A stretch of 64,000 bases of DNA. Origin: CADCVW01 sp964251385. GTDB taxonomy: Bacteria; Pseudomonadota; Alphaproteobacteria; Sphingomonadales; Sphingomonadaceae. The stretch is from contig CAXUJK010000002.1 in the NCBI GenBank assembly GCA_964251385.1, positions 186,001 through 250,000 on the forward strand. The letters are read 5' to 3'. Position 1 is the stretch's first letter. Every line of letters starts with the position of its first letter. The notes below the pieces were generated by a model. It had not been told where the DNA came from, made no database searches, and worked only from the letters and a program-made list of their open reading frames with translations. The position numbers were made by a program, and so were the translations under genes. Of the stretch, positions 44,426-53,071 are shown one piece after another.

Positions 44426-45498
44426 GCCGCGCGCGCTCGATCGCGCAGCCCCGACCATGGCTCCGGCGTCGCTTGGCCACGTGCCTTCGCGAAAGCATCG
44501 CCTTCGGTCGCGGACACGACATCGGCACTGGTCAAGCCGTGCAGGCGCAGCGCGTTATCACCCAAAATGTTGGCGCGATCAGTGTCGGTCAGCGGCGCGA
44601 TGCCGAACTCGTCGATGTGCGCGTCGTCGAACTGGAAACCCTCGAACGCGGAGAGGAGCGGCGCGGGATGCGCCAGGTTGTTGCCGCTGGCGAACAACAA
44701 CCGGTCCGATCCCACCGCCGCGATGATCCGCCCGAGCACCTTCGCGAACACGCGCGGCTTGACGAGCAGATAGGAAAACGTCGTCTCCAGCGTCAGATAC
44801 AGATTGCGGTGGCGACGCATGAGCGCGATCGTCTCTTCGAGGAACGCGGCCCCGCCGTGCACGATCTCGAAGCTCATGTCCCCAAAGCGGTCGAGCGGCG
44901 CGGCCATGTCGTTGATGTCGAACGCTTCGCGCGGCGCGGGCTCGAGCCACAGGGCTTTATGGATGGCGATACGGCGGATGCCGAGGCGTCGCGCGGCCTC
45001 GAGCAGCGGCGTCGCGAAGTCCTCGCCGTCCAGCCGCCAGCCGGTCGCCTGGTCGTCGTAGTACAAAGCGGGGTAGAGTTTCACCCCGTCGATGCCGAGT
45101 TCGCCGACCTGCCGTTCGAGCTCGGCGATTGCGCCGCGCCCAATCGGTGTGCCGACTGTGCCGTACAGGCGGAACCGGTCCGGATGACGGTCCCGAAGTT
45201 GCGCGGCGCGGTCCGGGTCGGTGACGTTGCCGTTCGTGAAACCAAGGTTCGGCAAGGCGTGGATGACGGCCAGATCGACGGGGCTTTCGACGAACTCGGC
45301 CCAGGCCAGCGCGTCGTGGTCGATGTCGCTGAAGATCTCCGCGTCGGTCAGCTCGTAGCGGCGGTTGGCGTCGTCGAGCGAAAGCCGGTGGGAGGCGTGA
45401 ACCGCGTCGAGCTGGGCGCGCGCGCGCGCATTCTGGTTGGCGGGGGACAGGTTCCACGGGTGGAACACCGCGTCGACGACGACCTGGCTACCGATCAT
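44422..45498 (-). CDS. Amidohydrolase-superfamily protein with altered metal site
   Basis: A 358-residue TIM-barrel protein of the amidohydrolase_2 (ACMSD-like) group: GELGIDGVKLYPALYYDD, RRIAIHKALWLEP and FEIVHGGAAFLEE are the barrel strands, and IPLTDTDRANILGDNALRL-like C-terminal helices close it. The first motif, normally DxHxH, reads Asp9-Ala-Val-Phe-His13, so the first His is lost. The late SD motif reads FASGNN near 269-274, without Asp. It may bind metal differently or act as a metal-independent hydrolase or decarboxylase. Start and stop both overlap neighbours (ATGA, GTGA). Confidence 0.8.
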   Translation of the reverse strand: MIGSQVVVDAVFHPWNLSPANQNARARAQLDAVHASHRLSLDDANRRYELTDAEIFSDIDHDALAWAEFVESPVDLAVIHALPNLGFTNGNVTDPDRAAQLRDRHPDRFRLYGTVGTPIGRGAIAELERQVGELGIDGVKLYPALYYDDQATGWRLDGEDFATPLLEAARRLGIRRIAIHKALWLEPAPREAFDINDMAAPLDRFGDMSFEIVHGGAAFLEETIALMRRHRNLYLTLETTFSYLLVKPRVFAKVLGRIIAAVGSDRLLFASGNNLAHPAPLLSAFEGFQFDDAHIDEFGIAPLTDTDRANILGDNALRLHGLTSADVVSATEGDAFAKARGQATPEPWSGLRDRARAA

Positions 45499-46298
45499 TC
45501 GGGAGCCCGGTTGTACCGCGGCACCCGGCGCTCGCGAGCCGCGGCAACCCCTTCGCGCAGGTCGTCGGAATGGCTGAGCGCGGCGACCGCCCAGAAACTC
45601 GCGTTCATCGATCCCACCAGGTCCATGTGCCAGCTTTGCCGCAGCTGCTGCTTGGTCGCCTCGATCGCCAGCCGCGGGCGTTGGGCGATGCGCGCGGCGA
45701 GCGCGACCGCCTCGGGCATCAGAGCGTCGGGCTCCACCACCCGGTTGACGAGGCCCATCGCCAGCGCCTGCGCGGCGTCGAACAGGTCGCCCGTCAACGC
45801 CATTTCCGCCGCCAACCCCGACCCGACGAGCCGCGGCAGGAAGTACGTGCCGCCGTTGCCTGGGTTGAGGCCAAGCTTGATGTATGTCTCGCCCAGCTTG
45901 GCGGCGGTCGACGCGATGCGGATGTCGCAGGCGAGCGCCAGGTCCAAACCCCCCGCCGTCGCGCCGCCGTTGATCGCGGCGATCACGGGCAGCCGGCTCG
46001 TGACCAGCCGCTGCGTCACCGGCCACAGCACGCGGGCGTTGTACGGCTCCCCGGTCGCCGCCTGTTCGTGCTCCAGATAGTCGGCGAACGCGACGAGATC
46101 GGCTCCGGCGCAGAACTGCTTTCCCGCGCCCGTCAGAACCAGCACGCGCACCGACATGTCGGCTTCCAACGCGTCGAGCGCGTGCATCAGGTCGCGCGCC
46201 AGTTCCGGAACGACGCCGTTGCCGCGTTCGGGCCGATTGAGCGTGACGCACGCGACGCCGTCCGCCGGGCGGTCGAGCAGGATCGTCTCGTACGCCAA
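45495..46298 (-). CDS. Enoyl-CoA hydratase/isomerase
   Basis: A 267-residue crotonase-fold enzyme. CVTLNRPERGNG and FCAGADLVAF form the first oxyanion-hole peptide, and NGGATAGGLDLALACD the second. The active-site loop GETYIKLGLNPGNGGTYFLP has the Glu that many hydratases use. It would hydrate or isomerise an enoyl-CoA intermediate. I start at the TTG at 46298, two bases after the thiolase stop; no ATG or GTG is nearby. Confidence 0.87.
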   Translation of the reverse strand: MAYETILLDRPADGVACVTLNRPERGNGVVPELARDLMHALDALEADMSVRVLVLTGAGKQFCAGADLVAFADYLEHEQAATGEPYNARVLWPVTQRLVTSRLPVIAAINGGATAGGLDLALACDIRIASTAAKLGETYIKLGLNPGNGGTYFLPRLVGSGLAAEMALTGDLFDAAQALAMGLVNRVVEPDALMPEAVALAARIAQRPRLAIEATKQQLRQSWHMDLVGSMNASFWAVAALSHSDDLREGVAAARERRVPRYNRAPE

Positions 46299-46300
46299 CG

Positions 46301-47467
46301 TCAGACCTTGCGCAGGATGGAGGCGACGGCGAGCGCGTAGGAGCCGTCGAGCCAGCCGCCGCCGTTGATCGCGAGCGCGGTTCGCGCGCCTTCGACCTGC
46401 CGCCCGTTCGCGCGGCCGCGCAACTGCGTCACGAGCTCGACGACCTGCGCGCACCCCGTCGCGCCCAGCGGATGCCCGCGGCTGAGCAGGCCGCCGCTGG
46501 TGTTGACGGGCATGCGCCCGCCGATATCGGTCGCGCCCTCGCGCACGAGGGCATGGCCTTCGCCGTGCGCGCACAGCCCGACCTCGGCATACTGGATGAG
46601 TTCGGCCGGGGCGGCAGCATCGTGCAGCTCCATCAGGTCGCAATCGTCCGGTCCGATGCCCGCGCTCTCGTAGGCCGCGCGCGCGGCCGCCGCGACGGGC
46701 TCGCCGCGCGAACCGGAGGCGAGCCGGCACGCGACGAGTTCCACCGCGTCGGCACCCTTGGACCGCGCGTAAGCTTCCGAGCAGAGCAGCAGCGCCGCCC
46801 CGCCATCGGTCGTCGGCGAGCACATAGGCAGCGTCAGCGGTGACACGATCGTGCGCGCGGAGAGCACTTCGTCCAGCGTCTGCGCGCTGCGCAGATGCGC
46901 CTTGGGATTATGCGTGGCGTTAGCCCGGTTCTTCACGGCCACGCGCGCGAAATCCTCGGCGGTCGCGCCGTGATCGTCGAGATACGCCTGCGCGACGCCC
47001 GCGTAGAATTCCATGAGCAGGGAATTGGCGCTTACCTGCCCGGGCTCCGCCTCGCCGATGTCGTCGATGTCGGTCGACCCGCGCAGCGCGTTGAACGGGC
47101 GCGACTTGTCGTGGTGGTTCAGCTGCTCCGCCCCCACCACCATAACCGCCTCGACCGCGCCGCTGGCGATCGCCTCGTAGCCGACGCTGAGAGCCGAGCC
47201 GCCCGACGCGCAAGCGTTCTCGACGTTGATCAGCGCCGCGTGCGCGAGCGGATGGCGGCGCAGCGCGACCTGGCCGCGGATCATCTCCTGCTGCGTGACG
47301 ATGCCCGCGACCGCGTTGCCGAAATAGACACGGGACACGTCGCGGGCGTCCGCGCCCGCGTCCGCCATCGCCTCGTCGATCGCCTCCACCGCCAGGCTGC
47401 GAACCCCGCGCCCGAGATGCTTTCCGAAGTGGGTCATTCCCGCACCGGCGATCATCACCCGGTTCAT
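46301..47467 (-). CDS. SCP-x-type thiolase with intact nucleophile
   Basis: A 388-residue thiolase of the lipid-transfer (SCP-x/acetyl-CoA acetyltransferase) group. The nucleophile is Cys86 (NVENACASGGSAL). The His motifs are MELHDAAAPAEL and SRGHPLGATGCAQ. It should carry out CoA-dependent cleavage of a beta-ketoacyl-CoA. Compare the second thiolase-like gene at 49448, which lacks the Cys. The ATG at 47467 overlaps the stop of the CoA ligase gene. Confidence 0.9.
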   Translation of the reverse strand: MNRVMIAGAGMTHFGKHLGRGVRSLAVEAIDEAMADAGADARDVSRVYFGNAVAGIVTQQEMIRGQVALRRHPLAHAALINVENACASGGSALSVGYEAIASGAVEAVMVVGAEQLNHHDKSRPFNALRGSTDIDDIGEAEPGQVSANSLLMEFYAGVAQAYLDDHGATAEDFARVAVKNRANATHNPKAHLRSAQTLDEVLSARTIVSPLTLPMCSPTTDGGAALLLCSEAYARSKGADAVELVACRLASGSRGEPVAAAARAAYESAGIGPDDCDLMELHDAAAPAELIQYAEVGLCAHGEGHALVREGATDIGGRMPVNTSGGLLSRGHPLGATGCAQVVELVTQLRGRANGRQVEGARTALAINGGGWLDGSYALAVASILRKV

Positions 47468-49053
47468 GCGGCGATCTCGGCCACGGGCGCGCCGCCGCCG
47501 ATGCGGACGTCGTGACCGGCCCAATAACGTTCGCGCACCTCCCGGCGCAGCACTTTGCCGTAGCCGCTGACGGGCAGCGCATCGACGAAGTCGACCGCCT
47601 TGGGTTTTTTGTAGCCGGCCAGGTGGTCGGCGCAGTGGGCGATGATCTCGGCCGCGGCGACCGTCGAGCCAGGGTTCGTCACCACCACCGCGTGGACCGC
47701 CTCGCCCCAGTACGGATCGGGGATGCCGACGACGCACACGTCGGCGACGGCGGGGTGGGCGACGATGACCTCCTCGACCTCGCGCGGGTAGACGTTGTTG
47801 CCGCCGGTGATGATCATGTCCTTGGCGCGGTCGAGCAGGAACAGGTAGCCTTGTTCGTCGAACATGCCGATGTCGCCCGTATGCAGCCAGCCGCCGCGCA
47901 AAGCCTCCGCGCTGGCCTGCGGGTTTCGCCAGTAGCCGGGCATGACGACGTCGCCGCGCACCACCACCTCGCCCGCCTCCCCGGCGGCAAGCGGACAATC
48001 GTTCTCGTCGACGCACCGCGCCTCGACATCTGTGCGGATCTGCCCCGCCGACCCGATGCGCGGGTCGTCAGCCGCGAGCAGCTCGGCATGGCGCGCGGCG
48101 GTCATTCCCGTGATCGTGATCGGGGCCTCGCCCTGGCCGAACAGTTGGACGAATACGGGCCCGAACGCGGCCATGGCGCGGCGCAGGTGGTGGACGTGGA
48201 GCGGCGCGCCGCCATAACTTATGGCTTTGAGCGACGACAGATCGAACGCGCCAGCTTCGTACTCGTCGAGCATCTTGATGATCTGCGTCGGCGCGAGGAA
48301 CGCGACATGGCCGACGCGCAGCCGCTCGATCGTCGCGAACAGGGCTTTGGGCTCGAAGCTCGCGGGTTCGAGCACGACGTTGACCGCCCCGCGCGCGACG
48401 GCGGGCAGCGCGACGATGCCGCTGCCGTGCGACAGGGGCGCGGCGTGGAGGACGACCTCGCCCGGCTGGATCGAATGGAGGTCGGCGAGGTAGTTCATGA
48501 TCACGACCCGGACCATGCGATGCGTCCAGATCGCGCCCTTCGGCCGCCCCGTCGTGCCGGACGTGTAGAACAGCCAGCACGGATCGGTAGCCTCGACATC
48601 GACAGCCTCGGCGAGCGCGTGCGCCGCGTCCAGCAGGATCGCGAAGGGCAGGGTGCCGTTCGCATCTCCGGTGCAGATACGGGTCAGCGACGTGGCAAAC
48701 TCGTCGGCGCAGGCGTCGATCCCGTCCGCGAATTCCGCGCCGTGGATCAGGATCGCAGCCTCGCTGTTCTCGACGATATACGCGATCTCGCGCGCGTGCA
48801 GGCGGGCGTTGATCGGCACGACGATCAGCCCGGCCGCGAAGCAGGCGAAGACGATTTCGAGGATGCGCGGGCTGTTGGCGAGGCAGAACGCGACCCGGTC
48901 GCCGGGCTTGCACCCCAGCCGGTGCAGGTTCCCCGCGATGGCGAGCGCGCGGGCGTGGAACTCACGGTAGCCGATCGTGTCATCGCCATGCATCAGCGCC
49001 GGGGCGTCTCCGCGCTGGCGCGCGGCCTTGGCGAGGAATGCGAAGCTGTTCAC
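47464..49053 (-). CDS. Acyl-CoA synthetase (AMP-forming) A
   Basis: A 529-residue class I adenylate-forming enzyme. The P-loop motif is FYTSGTTGRPKGAIW (about 182-196), followed by YGGAPLHVHHL, the A5-like FGQGEAPITITG, the A7-A8 hinge LHTGDIGMFDEQGYLFLLDR and the C-terminal catalytic Lys region PVSGYGKVLRR. It activates a carboxylic acid to its CoA thioester. The GTG start at 49053 overlaps the DUF35 gene stop (GTGA). Confidence 0.9.
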   Translation of the reverse strand: MNSFAFLAKAARQRGDAPALMHGDDTIGYREFHARALAIAGNLHRLGCKPGDRVAFCLANSPRILEIVFACFAAGLIVVPINARLHAREIAYIVENSEAAILIHGAEFADGIDACADEFATSLTRICTGDANGTLPFAILLDAAHALAEAVDVEATDPCWLFYTSGTTGRPKGAIWTHRMVRVVIMNYLADLHSIQPGEVVLHAAPLSHGSGIVALPAVARGAVNVVLEPASFEPKALFATIERLRVGHVAFLAPTQIIKMLDEYEAGAFDLSSLKAISYGGAPLHVHHLRRAMAAFGPVFVQLFGQGEAPITITGMTAARHAELLAADDPRIGSAGQIRTDVEARCVDENDCPLAAGEAGEVVVRGDVVMPGYWRNPQASAEALRGGWLHTGDIGMFDEQGYLFLLDRAKDMIITGGNNVYPREVEEVIVAHPAVADVCVVGIPDPYWGEAVHAVVVTNPGSTVAAAEIIAHCADHLAGYKKPKAVDFVDALPVSGYGKVLRREVRERYWAGHDVRIGGGAPVAEIAA

Positions 49054-49451
49054 GCGGCGGCATCGCCGGCATGGCCGAACACGGCGTAACCCTTGCCGGT
49101 GTCGTCGCCGCCGACGAACGCCACCGGCTGATCGCAGGCATAGCCCGACCAATCCCCGTCCGCGTCCGGAGCCAAGCGGCCGAGCAGCTGCACGCCTTCC
49201 TCTAGCCGGACGACCGCGAGCGCGTAGGGCAGCTCGTCGGCAAAACCTTCGGGGGCACCGGCGCGCAAAACAGTAAAGCTCATGAGTCGGCCCGTGCCGT
49301 CCGCCGCCTGCCAGCCGAGATCGTCCGACTGGCAATGCGGGCAGGCGTGGCGCGGGTACATGTTGGGCTTGCCGCATGCATTGCAGCGCTGGACGCGCAG
49401 TTCGTCCTGCGCCAGACCCTCGCGAAAACCGTTGACGATCGCCTGGGTCAT
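49050..49451 (-). CDS. DUF35 Zn-ribbon/OB-fold partner protein
   Basis: A 133-residue DUF35 protein. The rubredoxin-like zinc ribbon has two CxxC pairs (CNACGKPNMYPRHACPHC, about residues 23-40) and an OB fold follows. DUF35 proteins pair with thiolase-fold or hydratase partners and are needed for their activity, for example with Ltp2 aldolase or as the C-terminal part of ChsH2 in steroid side-chain degradation. Here it overlaps the cysteine-less thiolase by ATGA, the same pairing. CoA binding is inferred. Confidence 0.88.
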   Translation of the reverse strand: MTQAIVNGFREGLAQDELRVQRCNACGKPNMYPRHACPHCQSDDLGWQAADGTGRLMSFTVLRAGAPEGFADELPYALAVVRLEEGVQLLGRLAPDADGDWSGYACDQPVAFVGGDDTGKGYAVFGHAGDAAA

Positions 49452-50689
49452 CGTGCGCCTCCCTCGACCCGTTCGAGCAGCAGCACCTGCGCGTCCATGT
49501 AGCTGCCGCCGGTGCCGCCGATGATCGCGCGCCTGCACCCCTCGATCTGACGCGGTGCGTCGGCGCGGTGGAGGAGCTGGCGAACCCCCTCGACGAGAAG
49601 CGCGGTCCCGCCGCCGACCCCGGTATGTCCGGCGGACAACAGCCCGCCATTGGTGTTGAGCGGCAGGGTGCCGCCCGGATCGCCGTTCCCCGCCGCGATC
49701 CAGCGCGCGCCTTCGCCCGGCGGGCACAATCCCAAACCCTCGATCCCAATCGCGGTGATCGCGGCGTAGCTGTCATAAACCTGGGCGAGGTCCGCGTCCT
49801 CCGGCCCCCAACCCGACTGCTCGTAGGCGCGGCGCGCGGCAATCGGCCAGCCGAGCACGGACAGCTCGGTTTCCTGGCCGATGCTGTAATGGCTGACGCA
49901 CCCGCCCGATCCGGCGACGCGCACGCTGGCGTCGACGCCCCGGGCGCGCGCATTCTCCGCGCTCGTCATCACGAACGCGACCGCGCCGTCGGCGAGCGGC
50001 GGGCACTCCAGCGCGTGCAGCGGGTCCGACACCATCTTCGACGCCAGCACCTGTTCGACGGTCAGCGGCTTGTCGCGGAACATCGCGTTCGGGTTGAGCG
50101 CCGCCCATTTGCGCAGCGTCACGCAGATGGCGGCCATGTCTTCCGGCGTCGATCCCGTATCGTGCATGTAGCGCCGCGTGATCAGCGCGCCGATCGCGTT
50201 GAACTGCAGCCCCGTCACCTGCTCCCATTCGGACGGAATGCCGTTCTTGCTGAGCGCGGTGACCATTTCGGCCAGGTCGCCCGATCCCCATCGTTCGCAG
50301 TGCAGCACCAGTACGGTGCGCGCATGGCCCGCCGCGATGAGCCCCGACGCCGCGCGGACCGCGTTGTCGCTCGTCGAGCCGCCCGAATGGAGCATGAAGC
50401 TGGCCTTGGCGTGGCGGTTGAGACCGAGCTCCTCGACCATGCGCGAGAAGATGAGGTCGGCCTGGTCGGCGCCGCCGTGCAGGTTGGGGATGAGCAGGAT
50501 CGTGTCGACGTCGCGCGGGCTCATGCCCGCGTCGCGCAGCGCCAAAATTGCGACCTTAGTCAGGTCGCCGATGAAGCTGCGGTCGGGATAGCGGCCCGAC
50601 GGGATCTCGCCGGTGCCGACGAACACCGGGTCGTTAGGCGCGCTCGCATCGACGAAGAGCGGTGGGCCTGCCGCCTGCGCGTCAGCCAT
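49448..50689 (-). CDS. Thiolase-fold protein lacking the nucleophilic Cys (Ltp2-like aldolase?)
   Basis: A 413-residue thiolase-superfamily protein. At the position of the nucleophile the sequence is SFMLHSGGSTSDN, where the true thiolase at 46301 has NACASGGSAL, so the Cys is absent. The HDAAAP motif is replaced by QVYDSYAAITAIG, with Tyr. The terminal NTNGGLLSAGHTGVGGG keeps the third motif. Loss of Cys and gain of Tyr with an adjacent DUF35 partner resembles Ltp2, known as a retro-aldolase in steroid side-chain catabolism. I infer C-C cleavage of a beta-hydroxyacyl-CoA by retro-aldol chemistry. It overlaps the MaoC gene by 8 bases. Confidence 0.82.
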   Translation of the reverse strand: MADAQAAGPPLFVDASAPNDPVFVGTGEIPSGRYPDRSFIGDLTKVAILALRDAGMSPRDVDTILLIPNLHGGADQADLIFSRMVEELGLNRHAKASFMLHSGGSTSDNAVRAASGLIAAGHARTVLVLHCERWGSGDLAEMVTALSKNGIPSEWEQVTGLQFNAIGALITRRYMHDTGSTPEDMAAICVTLRKWAALNPNAMFRDKPLTVEQVLASKMVSDPLHALECPPLADGAVAFVMTSAENARARGVDASVRVAGSGGCVSHYSIGQETELSVLGWPIAARRAYEQSGWGPEDADLAQVYDSYAAITAIGIEGLGLCPPGEGARWIAAGNGDPGGTLPLNTNGGLLSAGHTGVGGGTALLVEGVRQLLHRADAPRQIEGCRRAIIGGTGGSYMDAQVLLLERVEGGAR

Positions 50690-51170
50690 GGACTGCCTCC
50701 GGTGCGCGACGCTTCGCGAGCATGTGCTGGTTGAAGATCATGACCTCCTCGTCTCGCTGGTTGCGCACGGAGTATGCGACCGCGATCGTGCCGTATTTCG
50801 GGTTTTCGCCCGCGTTCACCTCCACGACCTCCGCGCGCACCCGCAACGTGTCGCCCGCCATCACCGGCTTGGTCGCGCGCATGCTCCGCACTTCGAGCAG
50901 CGCGGTGATCGCATCGCCGTAGAAGCCGCTCATGCCGACCAGCCCGACGGCCACGCAGAACGTGAAGGGGCCGTGCGCGATGCGCGTTCCGAACCGGGTG
51001 CCGCGGGCATATTCCTCATCGATGTGAAGAGGATAATGGTCGCCGGTCAGCCCCGCGAACAGGCTGACATCGCCGATGTCGATCGTGCGGCCACGGGTCG
51101 TCATCACGTCGCCCGGCGCAAAATCCTCGAAAACCTTGGATTGCGGATCCTCGAAATTTCTCGCCCCCAC
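50682..51170 (-). CDS. MaoC-like (R)-specific enoyl-CoA hydratase
   Basis: A hot-dog-fold hydratase of about 162 residues. The hydratase motif is FAGLTGDHYPLHIDEEYA, with Asp and His as catalytic pair, followed by RIAHGPFTF. The likely start is the GTG at 51170, which follows TTTGGGGATCGGC and sits just before the conserved region. A start at 51206 would place the operator-like palindrome (51180-51196) inside the coding sequence. It heads the ten-gene minus-strand operon down to 42652. Next to the DUF35/thiolase-like pair, it would hydrate an enoyl-CoA to feed the aldolase. Confidence 0.85.
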   Translation of the reverse strand: MGARNFEDPQSKVFEDFAPGDVMTTRGRTIDIGDVSLFAGLTGDHYPLHIDEEYARGTRFGTRIAHGPFTFCVAVGLVGMSGFYGDAITALLEVRSMRATKPVMAGDTLRVRAEVVEVNAGENPKYGTIAVAYSVRNQRDEEVMIFNQHMLAKRRAPEAVHG

Positions 51171-51179
51171 GCCGATCCC

Positions 51180-51196
51180 CAAACAATCGTTCGTTT
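51180..51196. promoter_or_regulatory. Operator of the four-site family, upstream of the MaoC operon
   Basis: Minus-strand AAACGAACGATTGTTTG differs by one base from the site at 57437. It lies between the TetR stop and the MaoC start and fits the consensus ACRAAYGWTTGTTYG. Confidence 0.72.
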
Positions 51197-51221
51197 TAGC
51201 TGTCACACGCGATTGTATTCG

Positions 51222-51836
51222 TCAAGCCCGCTCCGTCATTCCGGACAATAGCGCGTCCGCCATCATGTCGCCGAGCTCGTCCGGGCTCGCAGTCCCTTGC
51301 GCCGAGTACCATTCGGGGGTCCAGTTGAGCGCGCCTAGGATCGTCAGCACCGCAATCCGCTTGTTGAGCGTCTTGTCGAAGGTGCCCTCCGCGATCCCCG
51401 CCTCGAAGATGCGGATGAACGCGGTCTCGTAGCGGCGGCGCTTGGCGATCGCCTTGCCCAAAGCCGGTTCCACCAGAAAGCGCCACTGGTGGAACACGAC
51501 CAGCGCCCATTCGGGATTGTCCGCGACCACCGCGACATGCGCGCGGATCGCGCGGCGCAGCCGTTCGGCGGCGGGCACGCCCAAGTCGACGATCGGTTCG
51601 ACCGCCGCCAGGAACGCGTCGATCCCCTCGTCCACGATTTCGAGCAGCAGCATCTCCTTGCTGCTGATGTGCGCGTACAGGCTGCCGGGGAGGACCCCCA
51701 CCGCCTTGGCGATGTCGCGCATCGACGTGCCGCTGTAGCCCTGCTGCCCGAACAGGCGGACGGACACGTCGAGGATCGACGACCGCGGCTTGCGCGCCTC
51801 GGCGGGCGCGGCGTCGGCCTTCTTCGTAGCTGCCAT
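51222..51836 (-). CDS. TetR-family transcriptional regulator
   Basis: A 204-residue TetR repressor. The N-terminal helix-turn-helix is SSILDVSVRLFGQQGYSGTS, then MRDIAKAVGVLPGSLYAHIS (about residues 19-58). The C-terminal ligand domain contains ILGALNWTPEWYS, typical of regulators of CoA-thioester or lipid catabolism. It is co-transcribed with the acyl-CoA dehydrogenase upstream (3-base gap). The palindrome family found at 51180, 53041, 57437 and 59875 is the likely target, which would make it autoregulated through the site at 53041. The inducer is probably a pathway acyl-CoA (inference). Confidence 0.88.
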   Translation of the reverse strand: MAATKKADAAPAEARKPRSSILDVSVRLFGQQGYSGTSMRDIAKAVGVLPGSLYAHISSKEMLLLEIVDEGIDAFLAAVEPIVDLGVPAAERLRRAIRAHVAVVADNPEWALVVFHQWRFLVEPALGKAIAKRRRYETAFIRIFEAGIAEGTFDKTLNKRIAVLTILGALNWTPEWYSAQGTASPDELGDMMADALLSGMTERA

Positions 51837-51839
51837 GGA

Positions 51840-52976
51840 TTAGAGCCCGATTTCCTTGGCGATGATGCCGCGCTGGATCTCGTTGGTGCCGCCGCCGACC
51901 ATGCCGTGCTTGGCCTCCCGGAAATACCGCTCCATGTCGTATTCGGGCAGCTGCGCATAGCCGCCCAGCGCCTGCATCCCGTTGAACGCGGTCTTGAACA
52001 AAGTGTCGGAGCAGAAGACTTTCGCCATCGACACCTCCTTGGTCGCCTTTTCCCCGCGCGCGAGCTTGGTCGCGGCGGCGTAGACGAGCAGCCGCGCAGC
52101 CGAAATCTGCGTCTCGTCGTCCGCCATGCGGTGTTTCAGCACCTGGAACGACGACAGGCTGCGCCCGAACGCCTGCCGGTCGCGCGTGTAGCGGATCGAA
52201 TCGTCGAGCGCGGTGCGCGCGTTGCCGACCTGCGACGCGGCGATCGAAAGCCGTTCGAGGTCCAGATGCTCGCCGATATACTTCCACCCCTGCCCGACCT
52301 CGCCCAGCAGCGCGTCACCGGGCAGGCGCATGTCGTCCATGAAGAATTCGGTCGTGCCCAGGCTCCGCCGCACGATCGTGTCCATCTTCTTGATGTGCAG
52401 CCCGGGCGTCGTGTTGGGGACGAGGAACAGGCTGAACCCGCCGTACCGGTCGTCGCTGGTGCGCGCCATCACGACGATCACCGCGCCCGGCAGCTGCGCG
52501 CCCGAGCACCAGACCTTGTTCCCGTTGAGCACCCACCCGTTGCCGTCGGGCTTTGCGGTCGAGCGCGCGCCCGCAGCGTCCGATCCCGACTGCGGTTCGC
52601 TGATCGAGATCGAAAACTTCATCTCGCCGCGCAGATACGGCTTGAGGTACATGTCCTGCTGCTCGCGCGTGCCATGCTTAGCGAAGTTGGTCGCGGTGAA
52701 CATCGACGTCATCAGGCACGCGGCGGTGTCGAGGCTGTACTTGCCGAGGGCTTCGCAAAAAATCGAGAACATGACCGGGTCGGTTTCCATCCCGCCCTGA
52801 TCCTCCGGGATCAGCAGCCCCAGCCAGCCATTCTCCGCGGCTTTCTGAAACAGTTCTTCGGGAAATTCGCGGCTCTGGTCGTGTTCGCGGGTGTATTCGC
52901 GGCCGACTTCGTTCTCCATGAAGCTGTGCATCATGTCGTGCCACATCTGCTGTTCGCTGGTGAACGCGAAATCCAT
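51840..52976 (-). CDS. Acyl-CoA dehydrogenase, IVD-type catalytic Glu
   Basis: A 378-residue FAD-dependent acyl-CoA dehydrogenase. The FAD/substrate motifs are SISISEPQSGSDAAG (about 122-136) and NGNKVWCSGAQ, and the C-terminal region is GMQALGGYAQLPEY. The usual catalytic Glu of the EGTxEIQ motif is replaced: the sequence reads VGGGTNEIQ. A Glu is instead present at 241 in HLDLERLSIA, the position used by isovaleryl-CoA and long-chain dehydrogenases. That suggests a branched or bulky acyl-CoA substrate. The gene is divergent from the CoA ligase, with an operator at 53041-53057 between them. Confidence 0.9.
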   Translation of the reverse strand: MDFAFTSEQQMWHDMMHSFMENEVGREYTREHDQSREFPEELFQKAAENGWLGLLIPEDQGGMETDPVMFSIFCEALGKYSLDTAACLMTSMFTATNFAKHGTREQQDMYLKPYLRGEMKFSISISEPQSGSDAAGARSTAKPDGNGWVLNGNKVWCSGAQLPGAVIVVMARTSDDRYGGFSLFLVPNTTPGLHIKKMDTIVRRSLGTTEFFMDDMRLPGDALLGEVGQGWKYIGEHLDLERLSIAASQVGNARTALDDSIRYTRDRQAFGRSLSSFQVLKHRMADDETQISAARLLVYAAATKLARGEKATKEVSMAKVFCSDTLFKTAFNGMQALGGYAQLPEYDMERYFREAKHGMVGGGTNEIQRGIIAKEIGL

Positions 52977-53040
52977 GGAAACCGCCTCGATAGAATTGCG
53001 TGCGCCCGATTTGCGTTCGGGCAGGGTGGTGCTACCATTG

Positions 53041-53057
53041 AAACGAATGTTTGTTCG
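53041..53057. promoter_or_regulatory. Operator of the four-site family, divergent promoter
   Basis: AAACGAATGTTTGTTCG fits the consensus ACRAAYGWTTGTTYG. It lies 14 bases before the CoA ligase start and 64 bases before the acyl-CoA dehydrogenase start, so it can control both directions. Confidence 0.72.
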
Positions 53058-53071
53058 TGTCTAGGGAGACA

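Noticed and set aside
47512..49089. A 525-codon plus-strand frame opposite the acyl-CoA synthetase
   Set aside because: It is an antisense shadow without a ribosome site or domain; the minus strand holds overlapping real genes.
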